A stretch of DNA of 10,077 nucleotides from Alphaproteobacteria bacterium (GTDB lineage Bacteria; Pseudomonadota; Alphaproteobacteria; Reyranellales; Reyranellaceae), in the NCBI GenBank assembly GCA_013290035.1, contig JABCYT010000066.1, forward strand, positions 1 through 10,077. Direction: 5' to 3'. Both the position numbers and the translations under genes were made by a program. How positions within the stretch are numbered: the first letter of the stretch is position 1; the number at the start of each line of letters is the position of its first letter. The notes beneath the pieces were generated by a model that was given only the letters and a program-made list of their open reading frames with translations, ran no database searches and was not told where the DNA came from. Shown here in pieces: positions 7,132-10,077 of this stretch.

Positions 7132-7225
7132 AAGGGCCTCGCCCCTCGACTGTTGCAGTGAGACATCAAAGTTCTCCTCGCCGCGACGCGGTCGAAGAGG
7201 CGCCCCTGAAAAATCGCAGGCAGGT

Positions 7226-7825
7226 TCAGGCGCGGCCCGACTGATGCGAGAAAGACGCCGGGTCGAACCGCCCGCCGGGACCGCCCTTGCTGCCGAGGCG
7301 ATCGAGGGCGCGCTGCCACTTGGCGGCGAAATCGACGTCGAACACCAGCGCGGCGTCGCCGTCGACCACCAGCCAGGCATTGTCCTGCATCTCGAGGTCG
7401 AGTTGGCCGGGCGCCCAGCCGGAATGGCCGAGCGCCAGCCAGGCGTCCTTGGGGCCGCTGCCGCCGGCCATGTCTTTCAGGATCTCCAGCGAGGCGGTGA
7501 GCGCCATGCCGCCTTCGATGAGGAGGGTCTCCTCGCGCTTGTAGTCGGCGGAGTGCAGCACCAGGCCGCGCGAGGTATCGACCGGGCCGCCGAACAGCAC
7601 CGCCCGCTCGGCCGCCGCCGGCGACACCGCGATGCCGAGCTGCTTGTAGACCTGGCCGAGCGGCAGATCCTCGACCTTGTTGTTCACGATAATACCCAAG
7701 GCGCCGTCGTCGTCATGCTTGCAGATGAACACAACGCTCTTCTGGAAGCGCTCGTCGGGCATGGACGGCGCGGCGACCAGGAAGCGGCCGACCAACGTAG
7801 CGGCGGGGGAGCCTGATCCGGGCAT
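7226..7825 (-). CDS. yqgE: YqgE/AlgH family protein (UPF0301)
   Basis: About 199 residues from the chosen start; E. coli YqgE is about 187. Family landmarks are plain: LVGRFLVAAPSMPDERFQKSVVFICKHDDDGALGIIVNN near the N-terminus, then VLFGGPVDTSRGLVLHSADY, and ALGHSGWAPGQLDLEMQDNAWLVV in the C-terminal half. It is cytoplasmic, with no signal peptide or membrane segment. The biochemical role is unsettled; AlgH in Pseudomonas was first linked to alginate control. Start choice: ATG at 7825 has GGAGG about 11 nt upstream; ATG at 7849 (MDLEDH) is an alternative without a clear Shine-Dalgarno, and the frame reaches a TTG at 7909. It is divergent from the peroxiredoxin, with a shared control region of about 157 bp. 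Identity is certain, start less so. Confidence 0.93.
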   Translation of the reverse strand: MPGSGSPAATLVGRFLVAAPSMPDERFQKSVVFICKHDDDGALGIIVNNKVEDLPLGQVYKQLGIAVSPAAAERAVLFGGPVDTSRGLVLHSADYKREETLLIEGGMALTASLEILKDMAGGSGPKDAWLALGHSGWAPGQLDLEMQDNAWLVVDGDAALVFDVDFAAKWQRALDRLGSKGGPGGRFDPASFSHQSGRA

Positions 7826-7890
7826 GATGCAATGATCCTCCAAATCCATGGGGATTGTCCGAGCAAAGATCAAGCCGGGGAGCCAGCTGG

Positions 7891-7903
7891 AATGGGCCCC
7901 ATT
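7891..7903. promoter_or_regulatory. 13-bp palindrome in the yqgE/peroxiredoxin divergent region
   Basis: AATGGG-C-CCCATT is a perfect palindrome around one base. It overlaps the candidate -35 of the peroxiredoxin promoter by two bases, a position suited to an operator. No known regulator motif is recognised. Confidence 0.25.
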
Positions 7904-7931
7904 GGACAAATCGCGACCCCTCGCCTAGGGT
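7902..7931 (+). promoter_or_regulatory. Candidate sigma-70-type promoter of the peroxiredoxin gene
   Basis: TTGGAC (7902-7907) and TAGGGT (7926-7931) are 18 bp apart. The -35 is close to consensus, the -10 is weak. This would give a leader of about 45 nt. The leader contains an 8-bp hairpin with one G-U pair (7947-7954 with 7958-7965) just before the ribosome-binding site. Confidence 0.35.
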
Positions 7932-7982
7932 CCGCCGGTTCGCGAGGCTGCCCGCTCCGGGCGGCAATTGAAGGAGCAAATA

Positions 7983-8465
7983 ATGGCGAAAGTCGGCGAC
8001 AAGGTGCCCAGCGCCACGTTGCGCATGCTGGGTCCCGAGGGGCCCAAAGCGGTCACCACCGAGGAACTTTTCGCGCCCGGCAAGAAGGTCGTTGCCTTCG
8101 CCCTGCCGGGTGCTTTCACCCCCACTTGTTCAGCAAAACACGTGCCCGGGTTCGTGGCCGAAGCAGACAAGCTCAAGGCGAAGGGTGTCGACACCATCGC
8201 CTGCATTTCCGTCAATGACGCGTTCGTGATGGGCGCCTGGGGCAAGGACCAGAAGGCCGGCGACAAGGTGCTCATGCTGGGCGACGGCAACGGCGAGTTC
8301 ACCCAGGCGATGGGCCTCACCATGGACGGCTCCAAGTTCGGCCTCGGCACGCGCAGCCAGCGCTATGCCATGATCGTCGACAACGGCGTCATCAAGGACC
8401 TGTTCGTCGAGAAGCCGGGCGCCTTCGAGGTGTCCGCGGCCGAGAACGTCCTGAAGCATCTCTAG
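7983..8465 (+). CDS. Prx5-type peroxiredoxin (AhpC/TSA-redoxin fold)
   Basis: 160 residues, typical for bacterial Prx5. It reduces hydrogen peroxide, alkyl peroxides or peroxynitrite in the cytoplasm. The active-site loop [16 protein letters not shown] gives P42, T46 and peroxidatic C49; the conserved arginine is most likely R127 in [11 protein letters not shown]74 in the [14 protein letters not shown] strand is the other cysteine. There is no C-terminal cysteine like the resolving C151 of human Prx5, so it probably works as a 1-Cys enzyme recycled by glutathione/glutaredoxin or another thiol; the reductant is inferred. The start is ATG 7983, with AAGGAG (7971-7976) 6 nt upstream; an in-frame TTG at 7968 would put the Shine-Dalgarno inside the gene. 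The gene ends in a strong terminator and looks monocistronic. Confidence 0.95.
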   Translation: MAKVGDKVPSATLRMLGPEGPKAVTTEELFAPGKKVVAFALPGAFTPTCSAKHVPGFVAEADKLKAKGVDTIACISVNDAFVMGAWGKDQKAGDKVLMLGDGNGEFTQAMGLTMDGSKFGLGTRSQRYAMIVDNGVIKDLFVEKPGAFEVSAAENVLKHL

Positions 8466-8490
8466 CGCGCTTCGAGCGCAGTCGAGATCG

Positions 8491-8517
8491 ACGGCGGGGC
8501 CAAGGCCCCGCCGTTTT
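8491..8517 (+). terminator. Rho-independent terminator of the peroxiredoxin gene
   Basis: ACGGCGGGGCC and GGCCCCGCCGT are perfectly complementary around AA (in practice a CAAG tetraloop). The stem runs into TTTT then CGTTT. It lies 25 nt after the peroxiredoxin stop and protects the convergent SDR gene from readthrough. The minus strand has no T-run, so it acts in one direction. Confidence 0.9.
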
Positions 8518-8534
8518 CGTTTGGCGATGTCTCT

Positions 8535-9284
8535 CTAAAGCGTCACGCCGCCATTGACGTGAATCGTCTGGCCGGTGACATAGCTCGCCCCCGGCGAGCA
8601 CAGGAAGGCGATCACGGCCGCCACCTCGGCCGGCTTGCCGTAGCGGCCCATCGGCACCAGCGCGCTCATCTGCGCCATGCGATCGCGCGAAATCGCCGCG
8701 TGCGCCTCGGGATCCTTTTCGATCAAGCCAGGCGCCACGCAATTCGCGGTCCCGCCCGAGAGTGCGATCTCGATGGCGAAGGCGCGTGCCAGCGCCTCCA
8801 TGCCGGCCTTGGCCGCGGCCGACGCCGGAAAGCTCGGCAGCCCGCGCGCGAAGGCATGGGCCACGAAGGACGACACGCCGACCAGGCGCCCCGCCGTGCC
8901 CGCCGTCACCAGCCAAGGCTTGGCGGCGGCAGCAAGCTCGAAGAAGGCCGAGCTCATGGCGGCGAGGCTTGCGTCCCAGCCGGCGCGATCCAGCTCGCCG
9001 ATCGGACGGCGGTCGGCGAAGCCTGCGTTGCTCACCACGACGTCGAGCCGGCCGAATTTCCGCGCCGTCTCGTCGACCAGGCCGCGCGCGGCGCCGCTCA
9101 CGGCGAGATCGCCTTCGAGGATCAGCGCCTCGGCGCCGGCGCCGCGCACGACGCCCGCGATCTTCTCCAGACCCGAGCGATTCTTCCGGGCATGGAGCGC
9201 GACGGCGGTATCGGGCGCCGCCAGCGCACGGGCGGTCGCCGCACCGATGCCCGACGAGGCGCCGGTGATGAGGATGACGCGCAT
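8535..9284 (-). CDS. SDR-family oxidoreductase-like protein lacking the catalytic tyrosine
   Basis: 249 residues, full length for a classical short-chain dehydrogenase/reductase. The NAD(P)-binding Rossmann fold is intact: TGASSGIG (7-14), GDLA near 58-61 and NAG at 86-88. The C-terminal half shows the family pattern: VAPGLIEKD (183-191), [20 protein letters not shown] and a HVNGG ending. The active site is abnormal. Serines 138/139 and K159 (in AAAKAG) are present, but the position four before the lysine is S155, and the residue spaced as in FabG from Ser139 is F152; no tyrosine lies between 139 and 214. It may be inactive, a binding protein, or use altered chemistry. ATG 9284 has GGAG 8 nt upstream. 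It lies 95 bp downstream of the SGNH gene, on the same strand. The fold is sure; substrate unknown. Confidence 0.9.
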   Translation of the reverse strand: MRVILITGASSGIGAATARALAAPDTAVALHARKNRSGLEKIAGVVRGAGAEALILEGDLAVSGAARGLVDETARKFGRLDVVVSNAGFADRRPIGELDRAGWDASLAAMSSAFFELAAAAKPWLVTAGTAGRLVGVSSFVAHAFARGLPSFPASAAAKAGMEALARAFAIEIALSGGTANCVAPGLIEKDPEAHAAISRDRMAQMSALVPMGRYGKPAEVAAVIAFLCSPGASYVTGQTIHVNGGVTL

Positions 9285-9358
9285 CAGTCAGGCTCCGGTC
9301 GAGGACAGCAGGCTCGGCCGAAGTCGCCGATGCCGACAAGGGACGTGGGAAATCATCT

Positions 9359-9378
9359 CGATGCGAAGGATAGCATCG
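9359..9378 (-). other. Small hairpin after the SGNH hydrolase gene
   Basis: CGATGC (9359-9364) and GCATCG (9373-9378) are 6-bp arms with an 8-nt loop, immediately past the minus-strand stop codon (9380-9382). The stem is short and only a weak T-rich stretch follows, so it may be a weak terminator or nothing. Confidence 0.25.
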
Positions 9379-9379
9379 C

Positions 9380-10077
9380 CTAGCGGCAGGCGTCGCGCAC
9401 GACTGGCGCCAGCTCGTCCGCGAAGCGCCGCGCGCCCTGCACGGAGAAATGGCCATTGTCGACGAAGTCGGCTTCGCCGAATGAATCGGTTGGCACGTCG
9501 ATATGGATGTCGCCCAGCTCCTTGGCCGCGCGGGTCAGCAGGGTGTTCGCCTTCTGCTGCAGCAGCCAGAGGTCGCGGTCGCGCACCAGCGGCAGCCAGC
9601 CGTAGCGGCCGTCGCCCGAGAGCTGCGCGCGATTGAGGAGCTGGCCGACCCAGAGGGTGGTGACGCCGCGCTGGCGGTTGATGGCCGAGATGGCGCGGAT
9701 GTTGCGCTCGTAGAGGACATCGAGCGCCGGGTCGTCACCGGTCGCCGGATCGCGGCCGTAGGGATCGGTGAAGTAGCGGACGGTGTCGACATTGGCGCTG
9801 ATGAAGCGCAGCACCATGGTGAGCAGAGGCGAGATCGTGACGTGCGAGCCGCCGATCCGCCGCACTTTCAGCGAATCGACCTGGCTCGGCAGATGGAAGT
9901 CGGCATAGGCCGGATCGAGATCGGGAATGTGCGCGTTGCGCAGGTCGTTCCAGCCGACATAGTAGATGGCGCAGCGCGGTTTCTTGCCGAACTTGGCTTG
10001 ATAGAACGCCGTCTGGATCAGGTGTTCGACGGTGGTGTAGCCCGGCACGCCGTGATTGACGATGAAGAAGCGGCCCT
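9380..10077 (-). CDS. SGNH/GDSL-like hydrolase, C-terminal part (5' end beyond the window)
   Basis: About 232 codons are visible and the frame is still open at the right edge, so the start lies outside. Near the edge IVNHGVPGYTTVEH matches the strand and helix that follow the nucleophile block of SGNH hydrolases. YYVGWNDLRN carries the G-x-N-D block III oxyanion Asn. FVDNGHFSVQGARRFADEL near the end carries the D-x-x-H catalytic pair of block V. The GDS serine block is off-window. These enzymes hydrolyse esters of lipids, sugars or acyl groups; the substrate cannot be told. An N-terminal membrane anchor or signal is possible but not visible. The GTG at 10048 is internal, not a start, because family similarity continues upstream of it. 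The family assignment is good, specificity open. Confidence 0.82.
   Translation of the reverse strand, partial: GRFFIVNHGVPGYTTVEHLIQTAFYQAKFGKKPRCAIYYVGWNDLRNAHIPDLDPAYADFHLPSQVDSLKVRRIGGSHVTISPLLTMVLRFISANVDTVRYFTDPYGRDPATGDDPALDVLYERNIRAISAINRQRGVTTLWVGQLLNRAQLSGDGRYGWLPLVRDRDLWLLQQKANTLLTRAAKELGDIHIDVPTDSFGEADFVDNGHFSVQGARRFADELAPVVRDACR

Larger units (their letters stand above)
6949..7225. other. 277-bp convergent intergenic region with two inverted repeats
   Basis: This gap lies between the 3' ends of the oxidoreductase (plus) and YqgE (minus). No open frame here looks like a gene. It holds a nested palindrome at 6964-7011, a TATAGG -10-like hexamer at 7060 without a good -35, and an 8-bp palindrome at 7112-7131. 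It also holds a minus-strand 13-codon frame (7166 to 7125) preceded by AGGAG. A structured RNA is possible but not shown. Confidence 0.4.

Noticed and set aside
7125..7166. 13-codon minus-strand mini-ORF as a real leader peptide
   Set aside because: It has a Shine-Dalgarno-like sequence, but no downstream minus-strand gene to regulate. It is kept only as part of a possible structured element.
7826..7909. Longer YqgE N-terminus from TTG 7909
   Set aside because: It needs a rare start codon, adds residues absent from the family, and runs through the divergent promoter region.
8392..9456. A 354-codon minus-strand frame over the SDR gene
   Set aside because: It is an alternative frame of the SDR gene; its protein is arginine-rich and lacks any fold signature.
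1..10077. Mobile element, CRISPR, prophage or defence island
   Set aside because: No transposase, integrase, Cas, toxin-antitoxin or phage genes are visible, there are no regularly spaced direct repeats, and base composition looks uniform across the genes.

Overview
The window is GC-rich chromosomal DNA, most likely from an alphaproteobacterium. The reasons are a CyaC-type adenylate cyclase with the architecture described from Sinorhizobium, a long fused indolepyruvate:ferredoxin oxidoreductase of the kind found in Bradyrhizobium-like and Rhodospirillales-like genomes, and strong G/C third-position bias in every gene. The genus cannot be fixed from the sequence alone. I see no rRNA, tRNA, CRISPR array, transposase, integrase or phage gene.

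Layout, left to right. (1) The 3' end of an ArsC-family arsenate reductase is followed 4 nt later by a 555-residue membrane adenylate cyclase. The cyclase has three modules: a six-helix, histidine-rich, succinate-dehydrogenase-like anchor, a [2Fe-2S] ferredoxin domain and a class III cyclase domain. A small secreted TPR protein follows on the same strand. (2) A convergent gap with two hairpins separates these from a minus-strand tandem universal stress protein. (3) Divergent from the stress protein is a 3.5-kb gene for a fused indolepyruvate ferredoxin oxidoreductase. (4) A 277-bp convergent gap carries two inverted repeats and no convincing gene. (5) A minus-strand YqgE/AlgH protein is divergent from a Prx5-type peroxiredoxin, which ends in a classical rho-independent terminator. 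(6) Two minus-strand genes close the window: an SDR-fold protein that lacks the catalytic tyrosine, and a partial SGNH hydrolase that runs off the right edge.

Many of the genes concern redox state or stress: arsenate reductase, a redox-sensing cAMP cyclase, a universal stress protein, a ferredoxin-linked oxidoreductase and a peroxiredoxin. They lie in several transcription units on both strands, so this is better read as ordinary housekeeping neighbourhood than as one operon.

The most notable items are the redox-sensor cyclase, which combines a probable diheme anchor, an Fe-S domain and a cyclase in one chain, and the SDR without its tyrosine. Several intergenic inverted repeats look like dispersed palindromes or structured RNA. 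I do not see a clear, wholly new multi-gene system here.
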